Positions 38,041 through 46,849 are shown, counted from the stretch's first letter. The stretch: 64,000 nt of DNA from Nocardia acididurans (GCF_016741815.1 NZ_JAERRJ010000003.1:124001-188000); one strand, 5' to 3'. Made by a program: numbers and translations. The notes: generated from the sequence alone by a model not told the origin.

Positions 38041-38451
38041 TCAGCTCGCCTGCTGGAGACGGACCATATTGCCCGCCGGATCGCGGAACGCGCAGTCCCG
38101 CACGCCGTACGGCTGGTCCGCCGGCTCCTGGATGATCTCGGTGTCGGTGGCCTGGATCTTCTCGAAGGCGGCATCCACATTCTTGGTTGCCAGCACGATG
38201 CTGGCGTAGGTGCCCTTGGCCATCATCTCGGTGATGGTCTTGCGCTCGTCATCGGTGATCCCCGGGCTGGCCTCCGGCGGATACAGCACGATATTGGTGT
38301 CGGTCTGGCCGGCCGGGCCGACGGTGATCCACCGCAGGCCGTTGTAGCCGACGTCATTGCGCACCTCGAAGCCGAGGACATCGCGGTAGAAGGCCAGGGC
38401 GGCGTCGGGATCGTCCTGCGGGAGGAAGCTCGCTTGAATAGTGAAGTCCAT
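38041..38451 (-). CDS. VOC/glyoxalase-family protein
   Basis: 136 aa from ATG 38451. It is a single VOC module with two beta-alpha-beta-beta-beta repeats: FTIQASFLPQDDPDAALAFYRDVLGFEV...NDVGYNGLRWITVGP, then YASIVLATKNVDAAFEKIQATD...GVRDCAFRDPAGNMVRLQQ. The Phe-Tyr-x-x-x-Leu-Gly-Phe motif and DPAGNMVRL ending are standard. Function could be a metal-dependent lyase, dioxygenase or binding-type resistance protein. It lies 5 bp downstream of the AraC-type gene, so the two are an operon; such AraC/VOC pairs are common. The upstream 138-bp region belongs to the UvrA-like gene. Confidence 0.9.
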   Translation of the reverse strand: MDFTIQASFLPQDDPDAALAFYRDVLGFEVRNDVGYNGLRWITVGPAGQTDTNIVLYPPEASPGITDDERKTITEMMAKGTYASIVLATKNVDAAFEKIQATDTEIIQEPADQPYGVRDCAFRDPAGNMVRLQQAS

Positions 38452-38456
38452 ACAGA

Positions 38457-38906
38457 TCAGGCTAGGTTCGCCGCCGGGGCCTGCGCTTCTCGATTTCTGA
38501 TCGGTCTGGTGACCTGTTTGGCCACGCACGACGGAATGCCCTCGGTCTCCTGCGCGGCATCCTTCTTGTAGACGCTCGGCGAGACGCCCACCAGCTCGGT
38601 GAAGCGCGTGCTGAACGTGCCCAGCGACTGACAGCCGACCTCGAAACACACCTCGGTGACGCTCAGATCCCCGCGCCGCAGCAGGGCCATGGCCCGCTCG
38701 ATCCGCCTGGTCATGAGATAGCTGTACGGTGACTCGCCGTATGCGGCCTTGAACTGCCGGCTCAAATGTCCCGCCGACATATGCGCATCCCGGGCCAGCC
38801 TCTCGACATCCAGGGGCTGTGCGTACTCCCGGTCGATCCGATCGCGAACCCGGCGCAACTGCGCGAGATCGCGCTTGCGCTGTTCAGCGGCGGAGTTGCT
38901 GGTCAC
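38457..38906 (-). CDS. AraC-family regulator (HTH only)
   Basis: 149 aa from GTG 38906, with GGGGAA just upstream; longer frames overlap the SARP gene and are unlikely. The protein is almost entirely the AraC DNA-binding domain: first HTH DVERLARDAHMSAGHLSRQFKAAYGESPYSYLMTRRIERAMALL and second HTH VTEVCFEVGCQSLGTFSTRFTELVGVSPSVYKK. There is no sensor domain. It is the first gene of an operon with the VOC gene and probably regulates it. The C-terminal 25 residues are variable. Confidence 0.9.
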   Translation of the reverse strand: MTSNSAAEQRKRDLAQLRRVRDRIDREYAQPLDVERLARDAHMSAGHLSRQFKAAYGESPYSYLMTRRIERAMALLRRGDLSVTEVCFEVGCQSLGTFSTRFTELVGVSPSVYKKDAAQETEGIPSCVAKQVTRPIRNREAQAPAANLA

Positions 38907-38973
38907 TTCCCCGATCGTAGACCAGACCACCGACGAGGACAGTGCGCCGAGCCGGTGGCGATTCACCCCATGA

Positions 38974-41900
38974 TCAGGCCGAACCGGCCACCGCCGCCAG
39001 GAATGCCAGGGCCTCGGAACGACTGAAACCGGCCCCGCGCGCGTATGCCGAGCGATAGCCGTCCTCGCCGAGTCGATCACCGATGGCCGCGACGAGGGCC
39101 CGCAATTCCGGCTCACCGGCATCGACTACGCCGCGTATCACCGCGGTGACGCCCATCGCGATGGCCGCCGATTCCGGATCACCGTCGAGCAGCAGCAGTT
39201 CGGCCCACAGCTCGACCGCCTTCGCCAGGGCGAGGGTGACGGCAACCGGATCGCCATTGCGGAACGCATCGCGCACGGCCGCGACCAGCAGTTCGTACCC
39301 CCGACTGCGCACCTGCCCGTCGATCCTCGCGTCGGCCGGCGGGGTTGCGTCCTGACCAGTGGCTGCGAGATCGATTCTGAGCCGCGCGACATTGATCCGG
39401 TTGGCGGCGGTGGGATCCGGGTGAATCTGGCGGCGCAGCCGGTGTTCCAGCTCGGCGAGCGTGTCGGCGGCAGGACGAAGCTCGCCGCGGCGGCGGTGAA
39501 GTTCATTCCGGCAGAAGAGCATTGCGATGGCCAGGCGGGACAGTCCGCCGTCCGCAGCCAGGCGCTGGGCCGCGTGGATGTCTCGTTCCGCACCGGCGAG
39601 GTCGCCGCCGCGCATGCGTTCGGTGGCCAGTTCGGTTCGCGCGGCGAGGATGTCGTCCTCGGTGCCGAGTTCGGAGGCCAGGGCGACCGCGCGGGCGAAG
39701 GTGGCCAGCGCCTGATCGTGGTCGCCGTGCAGGGACAGCGCGCGGCCGACCGCGATCAGCGCCATGCCCAAACCCCAACGGTCGCCGACGGTTTCGAAGC
39801 CGTGCCGGGCGGCGCGGCGGGCTTCGGCACCGGCGGGCAGTTCGCCGCGGCCCGTGAGAGCCATGTCGCGGGCCAGGTGGGCGCTGGCTCGCACCCAGGG
39901 ATCGGGCCAGTCCAGGGCGGTGCGCTGCTGGCGTTGCTCCAGATCGGCGTCCCCGGAATGTCCGGCGAGCAGGGCGGTCCAGAGCGGCAGGGCGGGGTGG
40001 AACTCGAGCGCGCCGGTGCGGTCGCACTCCGCGAGCATGGCCTGCGCCGAGGGCGGGTCACCGGCCGGGTTGCCGCCCATCAGATGAATCACCCGGAAAG
40101 CCGCGCGCGCATCGGCGGGCAGGGCTTCTCCCAGCCGGAGCACATCGGCCAGCGCTGTCTCGAACTGTGTGCTCATGCCGCGAATTCCCCAGTACCAGAA
40201 CAGGGATCGCACGAACCTGGCCGCCAGTACGTCACCGGCGTTCACTGTGTTCCGCAGGGCAGCCGCGATATTCGCGTGCTCGGCGTCGAAAAGCGCTATC
40301 GCGTCCAGCTGTTCGCCGGTCCGCAGCGCCGGTTCATGGGCTTCGGCGAGGTCGAGGTGATACCGCACGAACCGATCGGTGAGATCGTCACCGGATTCCG
40401 CCAGCCGGTCGGCCGCGTAGGCGCGGATGCTCTCCAGCATCCGGTAGCGCCCGTCCGCGCTCACCACGATGGACTTCTCCACCAGCGCGTCCAGCACGTA
40501 CACGATATCGCAGGCGGGCAGGGCGGCGTCCGCGCAGATCCCCTCCAGCGCCTCGACCGTCGCGCCGCCCGGGAACAGCGAAAGCCGCTGGGCCAGTAGC
40601 CGTTCCTGCGTCTCGAGCAGATCCCAGCTCCATTCGACCAGGGCGAGCAGGGTGCACTGGCGGGGCAGCGCGGTGCGGCTGCCCGAGGTGAGCAGCCGGA
40701 AGCGATCGCCCAGCCGGTCCGCGATCTGATCGACCGTCAGCGAGCGGAGTTTCGCGGCGGCCAGCTCCAAAGCCAGTGGGATGCCGTCGAGTTGGCGGCA
40801 GACCTCCACCGTCGGACCGACCGTGCCGTCATCGAGGGCGAACCCGGGCCGGACGGCCGCGGCACGGTCCAGGAACAGCCGGACGGATTCGAATCCCGCG
40901 GCCCGCACCGGATCCGCGTCAGCGGGCGGCAGCCCGAGCGGCCCCAGATGGCACAGCGCCTCACCGGTGATCGCCAGCGGCTCCCGGCTGGTGGCCAGAA
41001 TTCGCAGTTCGGGCAGGCTGTCGAGGAGCTGCTGCGCGAGCGCCGCGGCCGCCTCCACGACATGCTCACAGTTGTCCAGAACCAGCACCGCCGGACCGAC
41101 ATTCAGCAGTTCCGTGAGCCGGTTCGTGCGGTCGGGACCGTCGGTGTCGAGCGCCCCCGCGATGGCGTCGGCCAGCTGATCGGGTGTGCCCACCTCGGCC
41201 AGCGGCACGAAGAACACCGCGCCCTCGTCATAGCGATCCATCGCCTCGACCGCCAACCGGGTCTTCCCCGCCCCGCCCGGCCCGACAATCGTTACCAGCC
41301 TGGCGTTTTCGAGCTGCTCACCCACCCCGGCCAACTCGTCGTCGCGCCCGACGAACCTGGTGAGCCGCGCGGGCAGCTTCTTGGTGGCGGATTCGATGCG
41401 CACCGGCGGGATGTCGATCTCCCCGCGCAGCAACGCCAAATGCGTGTCCCGCAACTCCGCGGACGGATCGATCCCCAGCTCCTCGTCGAGCCGCGCCCGC
41501 ATGTCCTCATACACGGCAAGCGCGTCCGCCTGCCGCCCGGCCGCGGCCAGCGCGCGAATCCGCAACGCCGCCACCCGCTCACTCAGCGGCTGTTCCGCCC
41601 CCGCCGTCTCCAACTCGGACAGGATCCCCACATGCCGCCCCAACCGCAGTTCGGCCTCGAACCGATCCACCTGCGCGGCGACCCGCAGATCCTCCAGCCG
41701 AGTAGCGCTGACCTGTGCGAACGGCGCATCCAACACATCACTCAGCGCCGGCCCCCGCCACAGCCCCAACGCCTGACCCAGCACCCGCGACGCGGCCTCG
41801 ACCCGCCCCGCCGCCAGTTCCTTCCGCCCCTCCGCGACCATCTCCTCGAACCGCCGGGCATCGGTCTGCACCCCCGCCAGCCGATAGCCCCCTGCCACCA

Positions 41901-42186
41901 ACTCCACGGTTCCCGTGCCCCGCAACGCTTTCCGCAACCGCGACACCAGCGCCTGCAACGCCCCCGCCGCCTCGGCGGGCGGCTCCTCCCCCCACAACCC
42001 GTCGATCAGCGTCTCCACCGGAACAGCCCCGCCCTCGGCCACCCCCAGCCGAGCCGCCAGCATCCGAACCCGCACCCCGCCGATCTCCACCAGCGATCCA
42101 TCCGCCCAGACTTCCACCGGACCAAGCACACCAACCCGCACCCGCCCGAGTCTTCCAGACGCCGAACCCCCCGGTGGATACCGCAT
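38974..42186 (-). CDS. AfsR/SARP-type regulator with BTAD and NB-ARC domains
   Basis: 1070 aa from ATG 42186 (GAGG 5 nt upstream); a GTG at 42141 (MRVGVLGPVEVW) is the common family start and is equally possible. Layout: OmpR-type winged HTH (about 16-105), BTAD (about 110-255; FEAELRLGRHVGILSELETAGAEQPLSER), NB-ARC ATPase with P-loop GPGGAGKTRL and LVLDNCEHV, then TPR-like helices to the end. AfsR-like proteins are ATP-driven activators of secondary metabolism. It is 50 bp from the divergent thioesterase gene. No obvious biosynthetic cluster is adjacent, and the beta-lactone locus is more than 23 kb away. Confidence 0.92.
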   Translation of the reverse strand: MRYPPGGSASGRLGRVRVGVLGPVEVWADGSLVEIGGVRVRMLAARLGVAEGGAVPVETLIDGLWGEEPPAEAAGALQALVSRLRKALRGTGTVELVAGGYRLAGVQTDARRFEEMVAEGRKELAAGRVEAASRVLGQALGLWRGPALSDVLDAPFAQVSATRLEDLRVAAQVDRFEAELRLGRHVGILSELETAGAEQPLSERVAALRIRALAAAGRQADALAVYEDMRARLDEELGIDPSAELRDTHLALLRGEIDIPPVRIESATKKLPARLTRFVGRDDELAGVGEQLENARLVTIVGPGGAGKTRLAVEAMDRYDEGAVFFVPLAEVGTPDQLADAIAGALDTDGPDRTNRLTELLNVGPAVLVLDNCEHVVEAAAALAQQLLDSLPELRILATSREPLAITGEALCHLGPLGLPPADADPVRAAGFESVRLFLDRAAAVRPGFALDDGTVGPTVEVCRQLDGIPLALELAAAKLRSLTVDQIADRLGDRFRLLTSGSRTALPRQCTLLALVEWSWDLLETQERLLAQRLSLFPGGATVEALEGICADAALPACDIVYVLDALVEKSIVVSADGRYRMLESIRAYAADRLAESGDDLTDRFVRYHLDLAEAHEPALRTGEQLDAIALFDAEHANIAAALRNTVNAGDVLAARFVRSLFWYWGIRGMSTQFETALADVLRLGEALPADARAAFRVIHLMGGNPAGDPPSAQAMLAECDRTGALEFHPALPLWTALLAGHSGDADLEQRQQRTALDWPDPWVRASAHLARDMALTGRGELPAGAEARRAARHGFETVGDRWGLGMALIAVGRALSLHGDHDQALATFARAVALASELGTEDDILAARTELATERMRGGDLAGAERDIHAAQRLAADGGLSRLAIAMLFCRNELHRRRGELRPAADTLAELEHRLRRQIHPDPTAANRINVARLRIDLAATGQDATPPADARIDGQVRSRGYELLVAAVRDAFRNGDPVAVTLALAKAVELWAELLLLDGDPESAAIAMGVTAVIRGVVDAGEPELRALVAAIGDRLGEDGYRSAYARGAGFSRSEALAFLAAVAGSA

Positions 42187-42236
42187 TACCCCTCAGGTAA
42201 TCGACTCACCGCACCCCCTCCGGCACAGTCGATTCC

Positions 42237-42647
42237 ATGACCGACACCGCCCTGGACCCCACCGGCGCCCAACTCTTCGCCACCATGCCCTTCACCACCA
42301 AACTGGGCATAGAAGTCCTCGAACACTCCGCCGACCTCGTCCGCACCCGCCTGGCCTGGCACGAATCCCTCTGCACCCTGGGCAACACCATCCACGGCGG
42401 CGTATTCATGTCCCTGGCCGATTCGACCGCAGCCGTCTGCGCCTACCTCAACCTCCCCGAAGGCTCCCAGGCAACCACCACCGTCGAATCCAAAACCAAC
42501 TTCCTGCGCGCCATCCGCTCCGGCCACGCCACCGCCACCTCCCGCCCCCTCCACACCGGCCGCAAATTCATCATCATCGAAACCGAAATCCACGACGACG
42601 CAGGCAAACTCGCCGCCAAAGTCACCCAAACCCAAGCCGTCCTCTAA
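42237..42647 (+). CDS. PaaI-type hotdog thioesterase
   Basis: 136 aa from ATG 42237. It is a single hotdog fold: GNTIHGGVFMSLADSTAAVCAYLNLPEG is the HGGVxxxLADxxxG-type catalytic signature of PaaI/YdiI-like acyl-CoA thioesterases, followed by VESKTNFLRAIRSGHATATSRPLHTGRKFIIIETEIHDDAGKLAAKVTQTQ. It hydrolyses acyl- or aryl-CoA thioesters in the cytosol. It is divergent from the AfsR/SARP-type gene with only 50 bp between, so co-regulation is possible. The substrate is unknown. Confidence 0.9.
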   Translation: MTDTALDPTGAQLFATMPFTTKLGIEVLEHSADLVRTRLAWHESLCTLGNTIHGGVFMSLADSTAAVCAYLNLPEGSQATTTVESKTNFLRAIRSGHATATSRPLHTGRKFIIIETEIHDDAGKLAAKVTQTQAVL

Positions 42648-42672
42648 CCCAGCGGACGAGCGACCAGAAATA

Positions 42673-43304
42673 ATGCGGCAGATCGACGGTGCCGCCGGGC
42701 GATACGCACTCGGGCAACACCGAAAGATGTATCTGCCTGTGCAGATCGGAAGTACACGGCTCACGGTGATCGGGCTGGTCGCAGTCGGCAGCGGCGCACG
42801 ACTCGACCTGTACGACAACGGTTTCGTCGTCTACCGCGGCCAGCGCGTGAGAACAGTGCGCTACGACACCACCTCGGTCAAGGCCATGGTCACCCGCCAC
42901 ACCGGAGCCCAACAGAACCACATCAGCTACGACCTCACCTTCACCGACGTGAACGGCGCGAAATTCCTTCTGCACCAAGGCTTCCACCCCCCGCCGAGTG
43001 GAGCGCCGCCACACAGGAAAGCGTGGCCCGCGCCCAACTCCCCAAGGCCGCCGCCGAGATCCAACGCGGCGGAACCGTGGACTTCGGCCGAGTGCGCCTA
43101 ACCGCCCAGGCCCTCATCACCAAAAAGCGCACCGTACCCTGGTCCCAGGTAGCCCGCCTAGACATCCGCGACGGCACCCTCTACATCGACGACGCCCAGG
43201 GTCGAACCATCGAGGTCCTCATAGTCTCCGACACCCCGAACTTCTACGTCTTCCACACCCTGGCCCGACAACTACGCACCCAGTCCCAGCCGACCTCGTC
43301 ATAG
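42673..43304 (+). pseudogene. DUF6585-like gene split by a frameshift
   Basis: Two adjacent frames together encode one protein. The first (from about 42673) reads ALGQHRKMYLPVQIGSTRLTVIGLV...NGAKFLLHQGFHP. The sense then continues in another frame as AEWSAATQESVARAQLPKAAAEIQRGGTVDFGRVRLTAQALITKKRTVPWSQVARLD to 43304. The break sits at a run of six C at 42987-42992; a seventh C would restore FHPPAEWS and the full frame. The combined ~210 residues resemble DUF6585 (PH-like, membrane-associated). It could be a real frameshift, a slippage hotspot or a sequencing error. Confidence 0.75.
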
Positions 43305-43344
43305 TCGAATCCGGGACATGAGCGGGAAGAGAAGTAGAGGAATG

Positions 43345-43421
43345 TGGTGCCCCCGGCCGGGCTCGAACCGGCAACCGACGGATTATGAGTCCGCAGCTCT
43401 AACCCATTGAGCTACAGGGGC
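43345..43421 (-). tRNA. tRNA with CAU anticodon (Met, or Ile2)
   Basis: Read on the minus strand, 74 nt plus an encoded CCA. The acceptor GCCCCTG pairs with CGGGGGC (one G-T), the D-arm is GCTC...GAGC, and the anticodon stem GCGGA/TCCGT has loop CTCATAA (anticodon CAT). The T-arm is CCGGTTCGAGCCCGG. CAU is used both by elongator Met tRNA and by Ile2 tRNA (lysidine-modified). The C4:G69 and C5:G68 pairs would also suit TilS, so identity is left open. It is not the initiator: the acceptor starts G1:C72 paired. Confidence 0.93.
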
Positions 43422-43469
43422 GCGCCACCGGCACATTAGCAAGTGCGAACCCAACCGACAAACCCAACA

Positions 43470-45038
43470 CTATCGGGTGGATGGACGGTTCAGGTGAGCC
43501 GCGTCGCAGGAGTAACCGACTGAGCTACCGCTGATATCGATTCGTGGCGACGAGTCGATATCCCCGGCCTTTCGGAGGGGGAGGTCCGTAACGGTGTCAC
43601 CGATATCCGTAGCGGGCACGGTGTCCTGATGACGGTCTCTCGTTTCTGCCCGCTGATGCGGGGTTTCGCCGACTGCCCAGCGCTCCCTGCCGGGACGCGC
43701 ACCGCGGGTCTTCTGGTCGGCTCCACGAGGCTTCGGAGCTGACGCTCCCCGGTCTCCGGCCACTCCGGTACCGGTTGGATCGTATGCGGCCGCGAGGGCG
43801 GCGAGGTTGCGGGCCGCGTTCTCATCCCGGTCCAGGCCCAGGCCGCAGGCGTCGCAGGTGAACTGTCGAATGTACAGGGGCAGCTTGGTTTTCACCGCTC
43901 CACAACGTGAACAGGTTTTCGAGGACGGATACCAGCGGTCGGCCACGATGGTGTGGCCGCCTGTCCGGTCTCCCTTGTAGGTGAGCTGGTGCCGGATTCG
44001 GCCGAAGCCGGCATCGGCGATGTGACGGGCCAGTCGGCGGTTGCGCAGCATGCCCGTGACGTTGAGATCTTCGATCACCACGGTTTCGTACTCCGCGCGG
44101 ATTGCCGTGGTGAGCTTGTGCAGGGCGTCGGTGCGCAAGTTGGCGATCCTGTGGTGCACTCGGTTGCGTTCGGCATCAGCTTTCGACCAGCGACGAGACG
44201 GTTGCCGCCCGGTTCGGCGATCGGGGCCTCGACGGCGAGACACCCGACGTGAGCGCATCCTGAGCTCGGCATATGCACGGTTGAAATTGCGAGGGTTCGG
44301 TATGAGCCGAACCCTGCCCTGAGAATCTGCGATGACCGCCAGGTTTCTCACTCCGAGGTCGATCCCTGCAATCCTTCCCGCGCCTGCGGCAGGAACTGGG
44401 GAGCGTTCGACCTCGGTCTGAAATGAGACCCACCAGCGCCCGCGTTCGAATCGAACGGCCGCCGACAGGATCCGGGCGGTCCCCTTCACTATGCGCCGCT
44501 GCAGCTTTCGAGTGGATTCGTGGGTCCGAATAGCCCCCAGCCTCGGGAGGGTCACATGACGACCGTCCTCCTCGACACGAATGGCCCCGGTGGTGAACCG
44601 GCACGCTAGCGTGGTGCGACGCTTCGCCTTGAAGCGGGGCATACCTACCCGGCCCGCGCGCCGACCGGCTTTGGCCTTGGCGTAGTTGTCGAATGCGGCT
44701 GCGGCATTTGCCAATCCGGTGTTGTATGCCTCCTTGGAGTTCTCCTGCCACCAGGACGAGAAACGCGGGTCGGCCTTCTTCTCCCGGTTGAAGACCTTGC
44801 GCAGCTCGGGCAGCGACCACGGCCGCCACGGAGTCAGGTCGGCCTCGTCGATACCGTAGGACAGCTCGGCCTGTCGCTGCCGCCACGAGGCCGACACCCA
44901 TTGCACGGCCCAGTTGTAAGCGGCACGGGCCGCACCGCAGTGAGATTGAAGTGCCATTGTTTGGGTGACGTTCGGGTCAAGAGCGAATTTGTACGCTTGG
45001 AGGACGCAGTTCGGTCGCGCCTGGAACGCCCTGGCCAC
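43470..45038 (-). mobile_element. tnpB: Lone TnpB (IS605/IS607-type accessory RuvC nuclease)
   Basis: 522 aa from GTG 45038 with a strong GGGGAGG site. The N-terminal HTH region starts LQAYKFALDPN. The RuvC residues are all present: D227 in GIDLGVRNLAV, E323 in VVIEDLNVTGM and D403/D405 in LDRDENAARNL. The zinc ribbon CSRCG (376-379) and CDACG (395-398) is complete. TnpB proteins are RNA-guided nucleases whose guide RNA overlaps the 3' end of the gene and runs into the element's right end; here that is about 43470-43700. No TnpA/serine recombinase is nearby. The long Arg/Ala-rich tail after residue 420 is probably the RNA-coding part read as protein. Confidence 0.93.
43513..43529 (-). other. 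tRNA D-arm-like fragment
   Basis: On the minus strand this 17-mer reads GGTAGCTCAGTCGGTTA, the consensus 5' part of an actinobacterial tRNA (end of acceptor plus D-arm). Resemblance stops right after GGTTA; no anticodon or T-arm follows. It lies inside the 3' end of the tnpB frame, about 90 bp from the intact tRNA. It may be a remnant of a target tRNA or a chance match. Confidence 0.3.
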
Positions 45039-45152
45039 TCGCCTCCCCCTCCGTCGACGGGCATCGATGTTAGACGACTATCGCCGTGCCCCGCGTGGTT
45101 TGAGCCGATCCGGGCCTAGGGTGGCGGATGGAGCGAATGACCAGGAGGAATG

Positions 45153-45581
45153 ATGGCGGATCTGTTCGTGAATGTGCTTCGGGCGCATCAGTGGATTTAT
45201 GAGAACAGCAAGGGGGTGGTGGGGCATCGGCTGCTGTTCGGTAACCCGACGCTGTTGCTGCGGACTGTGGGGCGGAAGACGGGGCAGGAGCGGACCAATG
45301 CGCTGACTTATGGGCGGGATGGGAAGGACTATTTGGTTACCGCTTCCAATGGGGGGTCGGCGCGGGCGCCGGGGTGGTTGGCGAATCTGAAGGCCAAGGC
45401 GGACTGTGAGATTCAGGTGGGGACTACGCTGATTCCGGTGACGGCTAGGGCTACCTATCCGGATGATCCGGAGTATGCGCGGCGGTTCGCCATCGTGGAC
45501 AAAGTGAATCAGGGGCGGTATGCGGAGTATCAGAAGAAGACTTCGCGGCCGATTGCTGTGGTGGTGCTGAGTCCCCGGTAG
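45153..45581 (+). CDS. Deazaflavin (F420)-dependent nitroreductase-family protein (Ddn-like)
   Basis: 142 aa from the second of two adjacent ATGs (45153), 5 nt after GGAGG. It has the split-barrel Ddn/DUF385 fold: LLLRTVGRKTGQERTNALTYGRDGKDYLVTASNGGSARAPGWLANLKAKADCEIQVGT. The TxGRKTGxxRxxxL and APGWxxNL motifs are the F420-binding signature. These enzymes reduce quinones or nitro compounds with F420H2 in mycobacteria, nocardiae and streptomycetes. It stands between TnpB and TerC and has its own promoter region (45039-45152, 114 bp). No operon partner. Confidence 0.9.
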   Translation: MADLFVNVLRAHQWIYENSKGVVGHRLLFGNPTLLLRTVGRKTGQERTNALTYGRDGKDYLVTASNGGSARAPGWLANLKAKADCEIQVGTTLIPVTARATYPDDPEYARRFAIVDKVNQGRYAEYQKKTSRPIAVVVLSPR

Positions 45582-45615
45582 GCGGGTGTGGAACTGGACA
45601 GGTGAGATAAGGGTC

Positions 45616-45735
45616 GGCTATCCTCGGCCGCAGAGGGGAGTACTTCCCACGAATCATTCCGGTCAATACGGACAGCGCCGTCGCTGATCCCCGGGTGGTT
45701 GCCCACGGATGCGGGTGAAGGAGACCTCGGCTGGT
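45616..45735 (+). promoter_or_regulatory. Probable yybP-ykoY (Mn2+) riboswitch
   Basis: The leader of the TerC gene contains the yybP-ykoY hallmarks in order: GAGGGGAGTAC (45634-45643; L1), GTCAATACG with the CGTCGCTGATCCCCGG part (about 45662-45693), and GGAGACCTCGG (45720-45730). P1 forms from GCCG-(CAG)-AGG (45627-45636) with CCTCGGC (45725-45731). The 3' P1 strand GACCTC is also complementary to GAGGTC in the TerC Shine-Dalgarno region (45750-45755). Metal binding that favours P1 would therefore free the ribosome site. TerC/Alx genes are the classical targets of this riboswitch. Family assignment is by eye. Confidence 0.72.
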
Positions 45736-45757
45736 TTTCCATGTCCGAGGAGGTCCG

Positions 45758-46789
45758 TTGAGTTCCGCTCTGTCTTATGTCGCTGCGGGTAGCAGCATCG
45801 AATCTGTTGGTACGCCCTGGTTGTGGGGTGGGACCATCGCTGTCGTGCTGGCGCTGGTGGTGCTGGACTTCGTGTTGACGCGGAGGCCGCACGAGGTGTC
45901 CATGCGCGAGGCGGTGGGGTGGACGACGTTCTATATCGCGCTGCCGGTGGCGTTCGGCGTGTTCCTGTGGGTGAACAGCGGGGGGACGGCGGCGACGGAG
46001 TACTTCACGGGGTATCTGCTCGAGAAGTCGCTGTCGGTGGACAACCTGTTCGTGTTCATGCTGCTGCTGTCGGCGTTCGCGGTGCCGAAGGTGCTGGCGC
46101 AGCGAGTGCTGCTGTACGGGATCGTGGGCGCGCTGGTTTTGCGTGGCGTGTTCATCGCGCTGGGTGCTGCCGCACTGGCGACGCTGGACTGGGCGTTTCT
46201 GCTGTTCGGGGCGATTCTGCTGCTGACGGCGGTGAAGCTGCTGGCGGATGCGGCCGGTGGGTACGAGGCCGAGGTGGACATCTCCACGATGCGGTCGGTG
46301 CGGGTGCTGCGCCGGTTCTGGCCGGTGACCGATGACTATCGCGGTACGAAGCTGACGGTCGTCGAGAAGGGCAAGCGGGCGCTGACCCCGCTGGCGCTGG
46401 TCGTCGCGGCCGTGATGGCCACCGATCTGGTGTTCGCGGTGGATTCGGTGCCCGCCGTGTACGGCGTGACCGGGGATCCGTTCCTGGTGTTCGCGACCAA
46501 CGCGTTCGCGCTACTCGGTTTGCGCGCACTGTATTTCGTGCTGCACGCGGCGCTGTCGCGGCTGGTGCACCTGGCGTACGGCCTGGCGACGATCCTGGCC
46601 TTCATCGGTGTGAAGCTGGTGCTGCACTGGGCGCACGGCGTCTGGAGCGGCGTGCCGACCATTCCGACGGCCGCCTCGCTGGTGGTGATCGTGGTGGTGC
46701 TGGCGACGGTGACGCTGACCAGCCTGTACGCCACCCGCAACAAGCAGCAGGAGCCCACGGAGCCGGAGGTCGAGGCGTCGACCAGCTGA
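45758..46789 (+). CDS. TerC/Alx family membrane protein
   Basis: 343 aa with about 9 TM helices, from TTG 45758 with GAGGAGG 4 nt upstream. The TerC signatures are EKSLSVDNLFVFMLLLSAFAVP (acidic Ser-Asp-Asn motif in TM3) and VFAVDSVPAVYGVTGDPFLVFATNAFALLGLRALYF. Alx/TerC proteins exchange or export manganese and may load Mn into exported enzymes. The cis-regulatory element upstream with a yybP-ykoY-like structure fits Mn2+ control. No other ter gene is adjacent; the TerD fusion at 26935 is more than 17 kb away. Confidence 0.92.
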   Translation: MSSALSYVAAGSSIESVGTPWLWGGTIAVVLALVVLDFVLTRRPHEVSMREAVGWTTFYIALPVAFGVFLWVNSGGTAATEYFTGYLLEKSLSVDNLFVFMLLLSAFAVPKVLAQRVLLYGIVGALVLRGVFIALGAAALATLDWAFLLFGAILLLTAVKLLADAAGGYEAEVDISTMRSVRVLRRFWPVTDDYRGTKLTVVEKGKRALTPLALVVAAVMATDLVFAVDSVPAVYGVTGDPFLVFATNAFALLGLRALYFVLHAALSRLVHLAYGLATILAFIGVKLVLHWAHGVWSGVPTIPTAASLVVIVVVLATVTLTSLYATRNKQQEPTEPEVEASTS

Positions 46790-46799
46790 TCGGACAAGC

Positions 46800-46840
46800 G
46801 ACAGGGGCGCTGCCGGTACCCATCGGCAGCGCCCCCTGTC
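46800..46840. terminator. Strong hairpin between convergent genes
   Basis: GACAGGGGCGCTGCCG (46800-46815) pairs with CGGCAGCGCCCCCTGTC (46824-46840), a 16-bp stem with one bulged base and an 8-nt loop. It separates TerC from the convergent EphD-like operon. Confidence 0.85.
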
Positions 46841-46849
46841 GTGAACCGG

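Noticed and set aside
43345..45038. Genomic island integrated at the tRNA gene
   Set aside because: No integrase and no direct repeat of the tRNA 3' end was found; TnpB lies on the 5' side of the tRNA.
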